A DNA stretch of 64,000 nucleotides from Sipunculus nudus (Eukaryota; Annelida; Sipuncula; Golfingiida; Sipunculidae). The first letter of the stretch is position 1. Each line of letters starts with the position of its first letter. The stretch lies in NCBI GenBank assembly GCA_026874595.1, contig CM049317.1:19365882-19429881 (forward strand), read 5' to 3'. Of the stretch, positions 10,020-25,363 are shown piece after piece. The notes beneath the pieces are model-generated. The model saw only the letters and a program-made list of their open reading frames with translations. It was not told the origin of the DNA and ran no database searches. The translations under genes and the position numbers were made by a program.

Positions 10020-13000
10020 TATTTGAAAAAAGGGGGAAATTTTTTAAATGAGTTACAATCATTAAAGTAACCAGTGCAAGCAGGCAGCGAAAGCGAATCT
10101 GTTTGTTAGGTTAGTCCTGTAAACCTTTTGTGTGAGGAACATATTGTGTAAGAAGCGTTTACTGTTATGTAACATCATTACCTGTTTTGTTGCTTTTGTA
10201 AATTTTTGTAAATAATTTTTTGTTAAAAAAAGATATTCTTAATTAAAAAAGCCCGTTTGCGTAAAGTGCATATTTATATTTTGAAGAAAAATATAACAGG
10301 TTTGTATTGATAAGATAGAGACAAAAACAAGATCAAAACAAGATCGATCCAATAACATCAGGGTTTTGAAAAGGGAGTATTAATATTTCTGAACTTCTGA
10401 ACCAAAACCTAATAAGCGCCCATTTAAAAAAAATATTATCATCACCGCTTGTCTCAACTGTTAACCAGGTGTGATTGACAAAAGTGTTTATTCCGCAATA
10501 CGATAATTTTGAAACTTACAAAAATATCCAAATCATCAGAGCTTTTATCATTTGTTTTATTAAACAGAAAAGATACAAACCTTGCTCCATATTCTTTTTT
10601 TAATATTTCGGGGGCTCCAAGCGGGGAGGCGTACGGTCGCTGCCACTTGATTTTGCCTTGACGTAAATCCACAGCAACGAGGCGTGCCCAGGGAGGCTTG
10701 TAACACGGAATCATCAAATCTCCGTAAAAGAAACGCCCATAACATGAGTGGTATTTTCCTCCAGACATTGGACCTGAGCCGCAGTAGCCTGTGCTAGTCT
10801 CGTTGTTGCGTAGCAACTGACGACCTTAATTAAGACAAATATTTAATAAGTGTTACATAACACCCTGCCACCACTCACTGTAAGAGTTTTTATTTATGAG
10901 TTGCCTTTGTTTTATGTACCCTAGTGTCACCAGAGGACTGTGAATAAGGGCGAGCACCTTTTAAGTTTGGTTTTCTCAGGGTTTTGTCTCTGGAGGCAAT
11001 GAGTTAGTGCTGTTGGAACTGTGCCTCGAGAGGTAAACGAGTATACTCAAGCGATGGACTTTTGGTGATCGGAGCTCCGTGTATCTAAAGGTGGACTGAT
11101 TTTACTGTGTACATAGCGCGAGCAAGCAAACAGTGAGCCGAGCAGCGCAACATTCGAATTCACGTGTTCGCAATGGGCATGTGATCAGGAGAAGTGTAAA
11201 CAAGGGATTACTCCGTGTAGTGGGGTAAACGGACTTAGTGATTTTTCTGTGTATTTTTTCGGACGGTTGTGATCTTCAGTGCTTGTATATATGGAGCGCC
11301 TCTCCAGAGATATATGTCTTCTTTCTTTAATTAATTGAACTTTTTTAACTCATGTCTTATTTATCTTTAGGAGTGTACGTATGTATGAGTTTCAGCCAGT
11401 TGGGTTGACAGTTAAAATAACCTGGTCGTTTACATCTTTAGTGGTGCGACAGCTAGAGCTTCTTTGCATTGGAAATCAGTACTTAGTTTGAACATCCTTT
11501 TGTTAACACAAAACTCGGTATTAGATGTATAACCTGAAAAAAGGTATTTTAAAAGAATAAAATCAGTTTATATTGGTAGTAAATATGCTTTTTATTCAAA
11601 ATAATGATTTAATAGCAATATCCGCATTGTGCGTGACATGATATCCCGTATGGTGACACAGACCTGATAAAAAGGTTATCAGTTTAAGACCCTATGGAAG
11701 TGGTTCTTTTTCTCGGTTACTTTTGGAACTTGGGTGAATATTGGCGAACGCAAAATGACATCGTTTACATTAAGTGGCATAGTACTAACCATAATTCTAA
11801 CCATAATTCCATCGAAGCATAGAGTTATAATGCAATAGAGCTCCACGCATGATCGAAGCTCTCGACCAGGTGGTCGAGTATATAAAACCTTGGCATTATA
11901 ATTAAGTTGATAGTAATTGCCTCCACCAGGAGGGCACGCGTTCAATCCCGTTCGTATGTGTGAGTGTGTGGGGAGGGGGGGGGGGGGTGAAGGTGTGGGT
12001 GTATGTGTAAGTTTGTTCACAACAAAACTCATGCAATAATTAACAAAATCTCATCGAATTTTTAGGGCATTTAGGGAAAGGACAAAAGAAGTATCGATTA
12101 GGTTTTCGGATTCAACTCGGCCCATGATCCGGATGCAGAAACGTCATCAAATGATATTCACAAATGCACAGTCACTTATACATGATTAAACAATGAAAAT
12201 TTGGGCCGAATAAGTGAATGTCTAGTTTAAGTGAATTTCTAGTTTAATTAGGGGAAAATAAAATAGGTTATAAATAAATATTATACCATTACTGAAAGAT
12301 CCGATGATGAAACCTACCAAGGATTAGATGATTCAGGGGAAGGTAGGCCACCTGTCTGTCAGGGTCTACAGCTAAACTCATCCAGTTACCTCCACCAAGC
12401 TCCCCCGGCACCCAAAGTGTGCTTCTGTCCGTCTGTGTGGGTGTGTATATCTACAAAAGTAAGCATTGCAATACAAGAACACGTTAACATCCACAGACAC
12501 AAAACTTGTCGAGACTGCAAACAGACCAATTTTTATTTTGAGAACAAAACAGAAACACCAATGCGTTTTTCTTCTTCAAAGAAGTGCCAAAAAATGCACA
12601 GACACAAAAAAAATTATAAGTTCTGCAGAACATGTCTGTCTATTATGACAATACATTGTTCATTATTTTGTTATAATTTTAATGATTAGCTTAACTGTTT
12701 CTTTAAATCAAGCAGACGACACAGTTTGTCCTCTATTTTAGTTCCTTTACATTCACAATCCCCTATATAAAATAACTTAAATCAAGGTGACTTTCTATAA
12801 TCATAAGATCCATTATCATATTCAGCACATATTACACGTGTGAAGTAAGATACAGGTATCTTCGGTCTGTCTGTCTCTTTCGTCATTTTAACTGGGATGC
12901 TAGGGACCTATGGTGGTGATTGCACAGTTTATTTCTTCCCCTTACCTGCCCTGTGCCGTTTGGGATTTTGAATACATTGAGCAGCCTGTCCCGGCATCCC

Positions 13001-16000
13001 CAGTAATGTTCTTCATTTAGATGAAACAGGTCATCCATGGAGAAGGACTGAGGAATTAGGTGTCCAAGCTCTCCCACTGGGAACGGCTGAGTCGGCCAGG
13101 CGTAGTCGTCAGGCATCTAGATGATAAATGTAATATGTAGTATGTTATATCACATAGGCAACCATATACAGCCCACGGGAAGGTCTGAGCTGACCAGGCT
13201 TAGACGTAAAAACAGGAAAAGATAAAGCTTAAAGGTTTGAATGTCGTCAGATACCTTGACGATGAATAAAAATTTCCGTATGTTATCTAACATACTCCAC
13301 TTCATTCAGCCAAAGGAAAGGTCTTGTTCAGCGGTGCGTGGTCACCAAGCATCTGGATGATTAATATAATATATACAGTCTAACCTCTTTCATTCGCCCC
13401 TTGTTCATCCGCCAACCTCGCCTACCGCCAACGAATGACAAAGTCCCCGATTCCTACTACTTATTTACCTCGTTCATATGCCAGTCTCGCTATCCGCCAT
13501 CCGCAAATTGTTTTTTTTTTATACAAATGTGCCACATTCCCTTGACCATATGCCAACTTCCTGATTCCAACTTAAGACAAGTCGGGAATATGTCATCAAG
13601 CCGGTGTGTTATCGCTCGGGCTCAGCTGACCTGCCGCGTCTGTGTTTACAACATGTCACGCCTCACCGCTTATGGATCAAGTATCCGGTGCCACTAATTG
13701 ATTAATGACTAAACACCCTTGAGATGTTTGGGGACAGATGTCATCAGCCGAGTGGCCGGTGTTGATTTCACAGATACAGTTGATTGGTTAATGGTCATTT
13801 AATAAGGTAAACCACAGTGACGCAGTTCGCCGGAAGCGTGCCTGGGATTCCATCAGCAGCGCCACCATCGGCAATTGTTGGAAACACACAGGCGTTATAT
13901 CCAGGGGTGACCAGCCACATGAAACATCGGCAAGACGATCCAGAAACAAACAGTATCCTTCCGCTTCTACAACGGATTTCAGATAGCCTCGGGATTGACC
14001 ACAGTACACGTATGTCTCCTCAGAATTTCGTCAATGCCGAGCAGAACATCGGAACGGCACTTGAGCGTTCAAAATATCGTGGAAACAGTGACAGTCAGCG
14101 ATGATACAGCCATTCCGACCTGTAAACCTAAAGAAATACTTCCCCAACGTCCGCCCACATCCGACGAAGTCTACCAGGCCATTGAAGACCGTCTTGCAAT
14201 TTCGAGAGCTCCAGCTACAGCGAACAGTCAGATATTGACGCATTTTACAGGATGGACAAAAGAACGAAAGATCTTCTGTACTTGTCACAAGCTGGTAAAC
14301 AATGCCCTATTACGGAATTCTTTAGGGGCAGACTCGGATGAAAGTGAAAAGGCATAAGGAGGACAATGGAAAATTTTATATTTTGACCGGATATGTTATA
14401 CATGTATATCCTTGAAAATAAATTGTACACACTGTATTTTCTGTATTTTTTGTATTTTTTTTTCTTTCTATGTGAATAAAGTAATAAAACCTGTACACAG
14501 TTTTAAAATGTTGGCGAATGAGAGATTAGACTGTAGTATGTTATCTCATATACACAACCGGATACAGCCAACAGAAAGGTCTGGTTTGGCAATGTGTGGT
14601 CATCAAGCGTCTTGATGATAAATATAATATATCGTACTGTTATCTCATATACACAAACAGATATAGCCATGGGAAAGGTCTGGTTCAGCTTTGCGAGGTC
14701 ATCTAGCATCTAGATGATACATATAATATAGTAGGTTAAAATATATTTGTACACACAGTGACACACATACAAAATGGGAAGTTTTAATGCGGCAAAGCGT
14801 CGTCAATAATTATCTATAACCAAATGTATTTTTAACCTACGCACACATACATACATACATATTTTCGCACATACATACATAGAGAAATACACAGTTATTT
14901 ATAAAATAATAAATGAACCAACAACACATATTCAAACATATATAGACACCGCAAGACAATTAAAGTAAAGGGCGGTGTCGACAAGGGAGAGTTACAAGAG
15001 AATTTAGAGATATAAAATATTTTATGAAAAAAGAAACATCCATGCATACATCGACATATACGTAAATGAAGCGACCAGTTCAGTCGTAAAGATCAATTGC
15101 AGATAATTTTAATTTTAGGAATATCTTATATGTATTATACAAGAAAAACAACAAAAAAATGTACACATGAAATTGTTTTCTAACAAACCTCTATGTACAC
15201 ACGTTGATGTAAGCGATGTAAATTTACACCAGTTTCAGAATTATGGTAATGTATTTTTTTATTGTAAGTGTTGAAAATTTGATCGGATTTTTTATACTAT
15301 TAAATAACTGTAATATTACTTTTGCTATTAACGTTATTTATGTTATCAATGTTATAACGTTTCTGTGTGTCAGTGTGGTGTACATCGCGTATTTTACAGG
15401 TGCTTTACATTTACCGTATTTCCTTGATCAGATGCCCGGGCGTCTAAACAAAGCAGGCTTCATTAAAGGTCAGCGTTTATTGAAAATACATTATCAGAGC
15501 AGTATTACCTGTGTGGGCGGTACAGGGCGTTCCTCCACGGGGTACAGTGGCTTTCCGGTCAGTGCGTCAAGAATGAACAGCATTCCCATTTTCGTTAACT
15601 GCGACAAAATTGACTATATGACTTAACATTTTAACCTCAGGGTCACCTAAAACCCCATTAATAATATATTTGATTATTTATTATTGTGGCGATTTTTAAT
15701 ACACTGTTCTTAGTGCTTAGCCCTCTAATGCGTAAAAAAGTTTAATCCAATACGTTAGTTTACCCCGGTACCTTATATTATATTTATAAGGTACAAAGCT
15801 TTAGTGTATTGATGACGATACAATGACTGACACAGCCTATAGATGACAATACAATGACTGAAATGGCCTAGATGAAATGCAATGATTGACACGGCCTAGG
15901 TGATAATGCAATGATTGACACGGCCTAGGTGATAATGCAATGATTGACACGGCCTAGGTGATAATGCAATGACTGACACGGCCTAGATGATAATACAATG

Positions 16001-17458
16001 ATTGACACGGCCTAGGTGATAATGCAATGATTGACACGGCCTAGGTGATAATGCAATGACAGACACGGCTGTAATACAACAGATATAACCAATCTACGAA
16101 GAAGAGGTAAGGAGTGATCAAAGGTGACTGTTTTTATCACAAAAAAAGACATATGTAGTTCATAAGGTAGCGTTCAGTCAGGTTTGTGTGGTCCTGTGAT
16201 AATTGAATATCCTTCTACACATCAGGTCACTATTGACGGGTGCGCTCGAAACTAATTGTAACAAGTTGCTTTTAATATGATGCATGGCCTGAACTAAACC
16301 TACATGCGGTGGAACTTTAATGGTAGAATTCTAGAAGTGGAGTCAGTACGCCCCTGTCTGATCGAGATTCCGTATTTAAACGCCACTTATCCATTGAAGA
16401 TAATATTCATGGACAGAATGGCCGGATGAACCGATGGCATTCAAGAGTATTTAACCCAATGTTGACTAGAGTGCGGGTAATGGACAAAGGGTAGATTATT
16501 CATATTTAAATAACAGGTCATTTTTCGCCCCCACTGTGCTCTCGTTCCATGGAACATAGACGCCATACACGACTTATTATTTAATAAATAATAGTAAACG
16601 TGATACAAACCTCTTCTTCATCTGCTGAGATGCCTTGGAGGACATATTCTGTATCATAATGTCAATCATCACTATACAAACATGCAAATTCGTGGAATTA
16701 ATGTTCCCCGCTTTGGGCTCTTGTTGTCTTTCATGATAAGAAACCAAAATTATGACGTGGAGAAAATCTTGAGGGCACATGAAACTTAAAACAGAGCACT
16801 TTGACATGTGAAGTCATCTGCAGGTGAACATAAAAACTAAAACACATTGAGAAATAGAATCTAAATTCAATATGACATGTGGAGACATCTGCAGGCGAAC
16901 ATAAAACTAAAACACATTGAGAAGTTGGACCACAATTTGATAATTCTATTTTGAGCTGGAGAGAATCATCTTTCAGATAGACTCTCCAAAACCAATCACA
17001 ACCAGGGTATGCATGAGAATAATCACTGACCCAAATTTGAATGAAATCCGATAAATTTTTGAAGGTGATCACACGGAAGCGAAAAAACCTGAAAGAGGGG
17101 TTGAAAGACAGACAGACAAACAAACAGAAATCAATGTCCCCCGCATCTGCAGAGAAGAGGACAATAAAATGGATATAAGCTGGTATCAGTTTGAAATAAG
17201 GAACACAGGCTTTGTAGCTGTAACCAGGTAAATGTGCCTTAAATATATATATTTGACATTTCTCTATGGAAACCTAGATGTGTGATAAGGCGGTATAACA
17301 GTTACGTCACTTATTATTAAGCCCACAAACCACTTTAAATTTACTGAATAAACCTTATATACAATGAAAACGGATACTTTACTTGTAATATAGCTTTCTT
17401 TTGTGTTCCCTCGTGGTCGATAGTGACTGCCACTGGTTGACATGCAACATCCTGAAAG

Positions 17459-17500
<42 letters not shown>

Positions 17501-20500
17501 CGCTTATGCAATCCTAAGCTCAAAACAAAAGAACCTGTTGAACAAATGTTCGGAAATTGTTTCCACCTGTCGCTATGGACCAAGGGCACCAAACCTTGCA
17601 AAAAGAGATAAAAAAAACCAGTGTCCCAATAATTTGAACTTCAGTCACCTGATGAGCCGATGCGGCGAAACCGACATTAATGATTCAGATTCATCACATA
17701 CCTTAATATATATATATGAAAAATGTCCTTGTATCTTGTCCTTAATGAGAGATAGATGAAATACATTTTCCCCCATAATGGTGAAAACATTAAATTTTAC
17801 AACTTCCAAACTCCGGAATTACAACTAAAAGATTACAACTTCCTAAAAAGCTGGTTGCTGCACATTAATATATATGTACTGAGTGAAACAGAGCTAAGCG
17901 GATAATAGGCTTGTGGTAACCTTTAATTATATCAATCGAATAGTAGGACAATATTAAAGTGTAAAATACAATACGCTTTTTTTAGTCGCCTGATAGTGTA
18001 CCTTTAAGGGAGGTTTAGAATAAAATACAGTATTGGCCAAGGAAGAAGATTAAAAAAGTAGAATGGCACTCAGTGGAGCGCATCCCTCTACCAAAGCAAA
18101 ACAGTTTTTCTAGATCCGCCTTTTTCTCCGGATCCGCAACTAAATTGTTGTAGAATATGGTTCAGTATATCTTTTTGTAATTATAATTACAGACAGGAAA
18201 CCAGAAATATGAAAAATAAAAGAAATCAAGAAAAAGCATCCTTTTGCATTTTACCAGTAAAGCATGTTTACGTACCGGTATCAAAACAATATTTTATTAA
18301 GTTTTAAAGGAAATGGATTCCATAGTTTAAGTCTAGTTCGGTTTATAGTCATAACAAACAATCAAACAAACAAACAAAGAGGGGCGACCACATGACCACC
18401 GCCGCAGTTCCTGGTGATTAGCATATACGTGTATTCCATGTATTGGGATTTTACACAGTTAAATCACAACAAAGCCTGGTTAAAATGTTAATATGTTCTA
18501 AGGATGTGCATATAAAAAACATGCCAAGATAAACCTCTACGTATTGACATTTGTGATACGGAGAAGTACCATCATGTTATGTTGTGTGTCACTTGAGATT
18601 ATATCAAAGTCGGAGAGAGATTGCGAGGAAGAGATTGACACATCTGGGCATACACCTGACCGATATTCCTCACATTTAGGTCACTTGATTGACAGCCGGG
18701 GAGACAGGTCGCTGATAAAAAACGTCTGATCTCCCTGAAGGTAAGATCGTTAACAATAATAAACTAAATAAATAACTTGTATTTGGTACTGATATATCTT
18801 CATATATATGTAGTATCGGGGCGTTATGATTTTATGGTTTTGTCACAAAGCCTAGTGAATTTACATTGAGAGTTTATGTATGGTATAAACTTTATGGTTT
18901 CAAAACTTAAACCTGATCATTTATTAAAAGATTCCCTTACAATTGTAAGCCAGGCCATGCCAGACTGTTTGTATATAGTCCTAACATATATTTGCTCAAT
19001 TAATTACTCTTACTGCAGGTAACAATATCTGCTCGGTTAACAGGACATTTTGTATGGGCTACATATGCCGCAATTATGTCAAAATGTTAAAAAAAATATT
19101 AATCGGAAAATAATGACGTAAACATTGTTTGTGCAAGTATTATTGACGTAACTCACATAGTTCCAGAGGTCATGACGCACAGTCTGGTAGTGCCATTTCA
19201 TTTCTCCGGTTTCTGCATCCAGCGCCACCACGCTGTCCGTTCGGTCGTTCTCGCCCATCCTGTTGCCGCCCCAGAAGTCGTAGTGGGCAGACGATGTCGG
19301 CAGATACACCGTACCTATCATAAAACGAAATACACCGGTGGCTTTTAATTTCAAACTACAAAGTTAACCTAAACGTGCCTGAAATTTAATCAGGACCAAG
19401 TATTTACCAGTAGAAGTTATAATTATCATAATTGTCGGTATTGGCACTATATCGTTGTAACGCAATCTGCTGTGGCAAAGCTTGAAAAATGTCCGTGTGG
19501 GGTCTTCAATTATCATGAACGATGCCAAACGTGTCCTATGGGGACCATTTACCAAATTTTCTCTTAAATCATGAGAAATTTGACATAATTTGGCGAAGGA
19601 TCTTTGTCAGTGCCATCTATTATTGCTTCGTGTGAAGTCGCGCGGACCTGTCCCTGTGTATAACTATAAATAACTCGTAAAATATAGTTGATAACAGACG
19701 AATGAGCAGACGGAACAAGGGGGGAAATACTAATGCCTTCGTGGTGGAGGTATGATGAAGTGTTACGTCATCCCTATCTAAAGGACCATTCATATGTGAT
19801 TTTAGAGGAGTAAAAATGTGAAGGATTGCGTACTAAAACTTTTTTCTTCGTTACTCGGTGATCTTGATTTGGTACACGTGAACTACTTTAACACAGCCTT
19901 TAATTTAAATGGTATTCCTCAATATTCATACTAGGGTACCTGTTTCTGCGTCAGCACCGATTGGTGCCCACACGTTGCCTCCAGCGATGCCCTTAGTGCC
20001 GTTCCACCACGTTCGGTACGCAGGGTCTGTCTCATTTTGAGGGATAGGGTAAAATACCCACTTCCGGCGGCCAGTCCTGCAATGAAAGCCGCGTGGCTGA
20101 CCGTACGGTCCGTTCATTGAGATGCCATCACTCAGGTCTGAAACAAGATACCATTATACCCAGAATAACAAATACATCATTAAAATGTATTAAAACTTGC
20201 ACTTGTACACCGTATTACACGTGCTATATACACTAAACTACGCTGTCTATATTATTAAAAAAAGTTGTTTTTATTGATAATATTCGATAAAAAAAATCAT
20301 ATATCCTGGGAACTAGATGATCACAGGTGAATTGCTTTTGTACGCAGGTAAAAGCACATCATGACAAAAACGAGATTTTCCGATTTTTTTTTATTGACTT
20401 GAAAGAAATATCCGAGCGACTAAATTCTGGAAATTTTTGCCGACAAAAGAGACGGAGGGGGATGGGTTATGGTGATGATGTCAAAATTGATGGTGGAGTG

Positions 20501-23500
20501 CCCGATAAGCAAAACTCATTACCTTACATAAATGCGTTTGATTAATAACTGGAATGACTAATTACAGTTATTAATGGAAAACCCACACAGCACACATAGC
20601 AAAGGTTTTCTCGGCTGGATTCTTTCCCGAATTTAAAAATGACAACAAAGAATTGAAAATACAATTTAATGGTCTGCAGGATCATTGTAAAGTGCATTTG
20701 CAAATCCTTCTTTGTAGACCGGGCGTTGAATGAGATATAGGTGTCTCATGAAAGGGAAAGTAATCCCAGTAGTTGAGACAGGTAGGAAACACCTCACATA
20801 AAAAGGGTCTGCCTGCTGATCAAAGAAAAGTGAATGCAAAATATTTGTTTCGGGTAATTTCTCTCCAAATCCCTCCTAATTTTACTATTTTTTAATTCGT
20901 CATGGGTTTCTTCGCGATTAGGCCAAGAAAAAAATAAGTTTTGCTTTTCAGGCACTTTTTTTCAGAAATCAATGCGGGCGGTTTTTATATTTTATTTTTA
21001 TTACATGTTTCGATAAAAATGATAAATTATAAGGGAAAACATGATAAAAACAGACTTATGTTGCTAAACAAGGTAAGCACTTCTTAACAAAGTAAAGTTA
21101 TCAAAATTAAAAAGCCCCCTTACTCATATTCTCACCGCCATGTAATGGCAGTTGAGTTGCCAACAGGGGTACCTTTGAATTGTGTATAGTACATTTTTCT
21201 CATGGATTTGTGATATTAAAGACCCACTGATACATTTAAGATTGGTTGTCCTAACAACGACCTTGGAAAATATTTGTAATATGCAACTAGAACGACCATT
21301 GACGAAAATTCTCTTTTCTTCAATATCTCAAGAACTGATCATGAAAATTGTTGAATAAGATTGTTTCGCCAGATCCGATCAACTTTAACACAACCAGACA
21401 GGGACAACGATTTGGTTTAAATATTCAACAAAATTCTAGAAATGAAAAAGTTAAATCATTCATGGACTAAAGCTAAGGGGCCTGTCAGGATAGGCATATT
21501 AAAGAAAAATAGGCATTTTCTGCCACTAGCACTTGATTAATGCTTGCCTGCCTTGAAAAAAAAACATATTGTGCAGTTCGATAGGATGCATCACACAAGC
21601 AGCATATTTAACCTGATTAATATAACTAAATAACCCAAGTTCAAGGGAGGAAGATCTGACAAGTAAAACTACCTTATATCTCTAAATATCTTGAATGTTG
21701 TGCATTTCCAATCATATTCACAAGCGTATACAAACATTTATTAAGATTATTTTGCCTTGAAAAAAAATGGACTGAAAGTCGTCATGAAATCTTAACCTTA
21801 TTTAACCTACAGGTCCAATATACCAATCTGACTTGTAAGTGTCAATTAAAAAGGTATTTTCAATTAAAACCAAACCCGACCATGGTAAATCCAATTTGCA
21901 TTAAAGCGAAAGAGATGATAATGCTGATCAGAATAAACGCCTGGGTATAGTTCTTCAAATTGATCTGAAATGGTCCCTGGGCAAGACTGTGTTTTCTCTA
22001 GACAATACAGATGGTAAAATGCTTGCGTCTTCATATGGGGTCGTCTTCGAGAGCATAATTGGCGAAATGGCTATTTTCCACGTTATTGTGACATCTTATG
22101 TTCCAAGTCCCAAAAACGTTAGATATAAAGTTTATTTATCTATATATCTTACATACTCTCGATATAACATATGCTAGCAAGATTTAGGAGATAAACTATC
22201 TATAGTCAGATATATTTTATGTTGAAGAGAACCTCAATTAGGACCGCTACATAATGAATCTGTTAACGTTCAAGAAATATGGGTTCAAATGATTCATGCA
22301 CTATATATTATGATGAAATCTTAACATTAAGCAAATAAAGTACATCCTGTCTTACATCTAAATTAATAGTTCATCGGGTACTAAATATAAGGCCCTTTCA
22401 CTGATTCTGGCTAAAAAACCCAGGTGTAGGAAACATATTTCAATTTTTTAGGCTATATTAGAGAAAACTGGGCTTACAGCAATGACTGCCGTATTTTGCA
22501 TTATGAAATATAAAAAAACCCGAACTTCAGGCATATATTTGCACTGTCTTTAATCATTCTATGTTTAAACCTATGTCGAGATTCTATGTATGTCAAAATA
22601 TTATCAAATAGTTTCCTATTTGTTTCCATTAAGACGGTGTAAAAAAATATTATTTTCATAAATGGCGGCCGTACTAGGCACATTAACATTTAATATACGA
22701 ACTAAACAATTGTATTTATGGTTTCATTTGAATCTATGACCGTGCATTAAAAAGTAATTTTAGACACAATGTTAACGTAATTATCATAGATAATTCTTGA
22801 GATATTGAAAAAAGTAGAATTTTCATCAATAGTGGTCCTGATTTGCATATTGAAATTTAAACTGAGAACCAAACCGTTGTTTATATGGTTCCATTTGAAC
22901 CTTTGACCAGGAAAGCCTTGGTTTGGACACAAACTTGGCAAATTTTCAAGTTATGCTCTTGAATTCGTAAATAAGAAGAATTGTCATCAATCGCAGTACA
23001 AATTTTGCATATTATATTTTGAAATTTGAACTCGCAATCGTTAGTATGGTTCCATTCTAATCTTAGACCGTGAAAATCTAGGTATTGACACCTTGGTCGG
23101 CCACTAGTCATGGTTGGTTCTTGAGATCTTTTAATAAGATAGCATGTTCGACAAAGGATGCCCTGAAAGGGTGTCATGAAAACAACGAATCTTAAAAGAC
23201 AACGTTCTTGTTTAGCAATAACCAAATAATCGTATAATTATGTTAACGGTCTAGTTCTTATTCTTAACAGTTATCAAAGAACTGAACTACGGCATTAACA
23301 AAACATAAGGGATGGGAGTTCCGTAAATTCGTTGCATAAGAACTGCTATTTGTTATTTATTATTATTAATATTTCTTAATTCAGGTTGGCTTGTTCAGAA
23401 TATACTGATCTTCCACAAGGCCCTGATAGTAAATTGAAATTCCGAACGTAAACAAATAGCATGACAGTACTATCGAGATAGGATATTTTGTTTATCAAGC

Positions 23501-25286
23501 CGGAGAGCTAGCGTTCCCACTGGTGTGAGAACCCGCTCTGTTCTTGGGGGCCGAGCAGACCTGTGATTCAAACATCGCTTTGGTAACCCACAGTATAATG
23601 GGTTTGCTAACATTGATTCCCTGCGCCTTCTCAACACACAGTGAAATCAATTTAGGAACCAAGCGGAGGTATATGTGGGGTCTCTGACTGATTTTTTATT
23701 TTAATTGTACCTCTTGTTGAATAGTTACGTACTATCTCCGATGACGACGGTGTCGCCGACAACGACGGGTCCCGTTGAAAAGCCATAGACTTGTCTGTTC
23801 CCATTATCTGGTACAACGTTCTCTACCGTCAGGTTTAATTTACCCTTGTGAGATAAAATATTTCAAACATTAGCTTCAGGGGAAGAGATAGTTGGGGGAT
23901 AGGTTTATATCCCCCATCATATTAGCAAGTAAGATGATCAATGTAACCGTATACCCTGCTATTCAGAGAGTAATATTTATATACTGGAAATAAAATATAT
24001 CAATAATTAAAAAAAACATAGTTTTTGTTACATTTCTGCCTTTCTTCTTGTCAGATCAGCATTAACATTTGCGTTTTGACGTATTTTGAATGAGTTCAGT
24101 CATAATTTGTATTGTTCATACACGTATACAATAAGCGAGTTACCAAACCAGCCAGTAATAACACCTGCCTGCAGTTTGCTGTTATAAAGGAGATATCCAA
24201 ATGATAAAAAAAAGAGCTGTGTTAGGTCGTATGGTTTTGTAGCAGCTAGAATGACCATGAACACCACATTGCAAAATGTTTATTATTTCTGAGCATATTG
24301 TAAATATATGTAATATAAGCCTTGGATAGAATTAATTACATTTTAAAAGTATAAACTTGGTTATTATGTCAAATATATGAAGGTTCACACAAAATTATAT
24401 ATAAATATACATATACATAAATTATTGATATTTCATTCCAAAAAGTTTAAACTTGGTTGTACGTGTATATTATGCCAAATATATGAAGGTTCACATTGAT
24501 ATTTTAGTATTCATATAGGTTTTCAACAATTAACGCCTATAAGTTATCACTACTACCCTCGAAGTCAAATCGACGCCTCTTGTCAGCTGAGCTAATATTT
24601 GCTTATTTAAATGTAGATAAGTGATCTAGAATGTCAGCGGAGATTTTCAATATGTGCTAACGAATTAACATATACAAAAAGCGAGAGCGAGAAATGTAAA
24701 ATGTTTGCCGAAATTTCGTAATGCACATGTGCACACACCTTTTGAATTAATATTGCTTTAATAATTGCATATTAAAAAAACACACACATTTCGATAACTA
24801 TCATTGTATGGACATTATCACGAAAACTACTTATTATTTGAAGCAAGTTCAGTTCATATATTTAAAATAAAAACGATTAAAACTTACTCCATCTCCGAAC
24901 TCAGGACAGAAATTCCCGGTAGCTGCGTCACAAGCTACCAACATGGCCGCCAGTGTACCCATGTACACCATTCGCCGACAGGGGTCGCCATCGGACTTGA
25001 GTGGATCAATCCATGTTGCCAAGCCGCGGCATGTCCTTGTGGTAAAACTTTTTTTTTATTATACGATGGCGAGATACATTACGAAAGATTGCTAAGATTA
25101 TTCTCAATGACACTTGCTCTCTCCCTACGCTACGGTGCATGTTATCCTGAATACGTACGCCGCATGTTTGTAGTTAATCTCAGAAAATATTACAAAGGAC
25201 AGTTTACATATAGTAAAACCTGGCCCTACTGAAGTAGAAAGGACTGAAATAAAAACTCCAATAAGCCATTATCGATAAACACACAC

Positions 25287-25363
<77 letters not shown>

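Noticed and set aside
13817-14357. A complete transposase in the Tigger-like element
   Set aside because: Two short overlapping ORFs without DNA-binding or DDE motifs; at most a C-terminal remnant.
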